A DNA stretch of 6,610 nt from Leptotrichia sp. oral taxon 215 (GTDB lineage: Bacteria > Fusobacteriota > Fusobacteriia > Fusobacteriales > Leptotrichiaceae). The notes beneath the pieces are model-generated. The model saw nothing but the letters and a program-made list of their open reading frames with translations, was not told the origin of the DNA and did no database searches. The stretch's first letter is position 1; each line of letters opens with the position of its first letter. Of this stretch, positions 6,606 to 6,610 are shown piece by piece. The translations under genes were made by a program, and so were the position numbers. The stretch is taken from positions 1 through 6,610 of the forward strand of contig CAJPML010000059.1 in NCBI GenBank assembly GCA_905371725.1. Reading direction: 5' to 3'.

Positions 6606-6610
6606 ACCAT

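Noticed and set aside
1..6610. tRNA, rRNA, CRISPR array, insertion sequence or defence system
   Set aside because: I read both strands and saw no cloverleaf-like sequence, no spaced repeat array, no transposase and no recognisable defence gene. Nearly all of the window is covered by the seven genes.

Overview
The window is a low-GC stretch (clearly A+T-rich by eye; GC was not computed) in which every supportable gene lies on the minus strand. It reads as an ordinary bacterial chromosome. Two things together point to a Gram-negative of the Fusobacteriota, perhaps Leptotrichiaceae such as Sebaldella or Leptotrichia. One is a CMP-KDO synthetase gene, which implies KDO-containing LPS and so an outer membrane. 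The other is very AT-rich, purine-leading coding sequence with strong AAGGAG-type ribosome binding sites. This placement is an inference from composition and gene content, not from a database match.

In the direction of transcription (right to left) there are two blocks. Block 1 starts at an extended -10 promoter near 6546-6554 and holds kdsB (5768-6511), a cytoplasmic GH13 alpha-amylase (4292-5740), proB (3114-4259) and proA (1794-3053). The gaps are 27, 32 and about 60 bp, with no evident internal promoter or terminator, so it looks like one operon. It mixes an LPS precursor step, intracellular alpha-glucan breakdown and the first two steps of proline synthesis.

A 208-bp non-coding gap (1586-1793) separates the blocks. 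It holds a second extended -10 promoter (1647-1655), a short inverted repeat and a two-copy 10-bp direct repeat, but no convincing intrinsic terminator. Block 2 holds a small GNAT acetyltransferase with a TTG start (1316-1585), a TraX-family membrane protein (659-1309) and nth, encoding endonuclease III (running off the left edge at base 1). The first two are 6 bp apart, and nth follows after 41 bp.

The two promoters share the 12-base string ATGATATAATTA. A perfect 10-bp inverted repeat sits just upstream of the kdsB promoter. I found no rRNA, tRNA, CRISPR array, insertion sequence, phage gene or toxin-antitoxin pair. I also found no evidence of an undescribed system. The most interesting points are modest: the mixed operon, the TraX homologue with no conjugation genes beside it, and the regulatory DNA at the two promoters.
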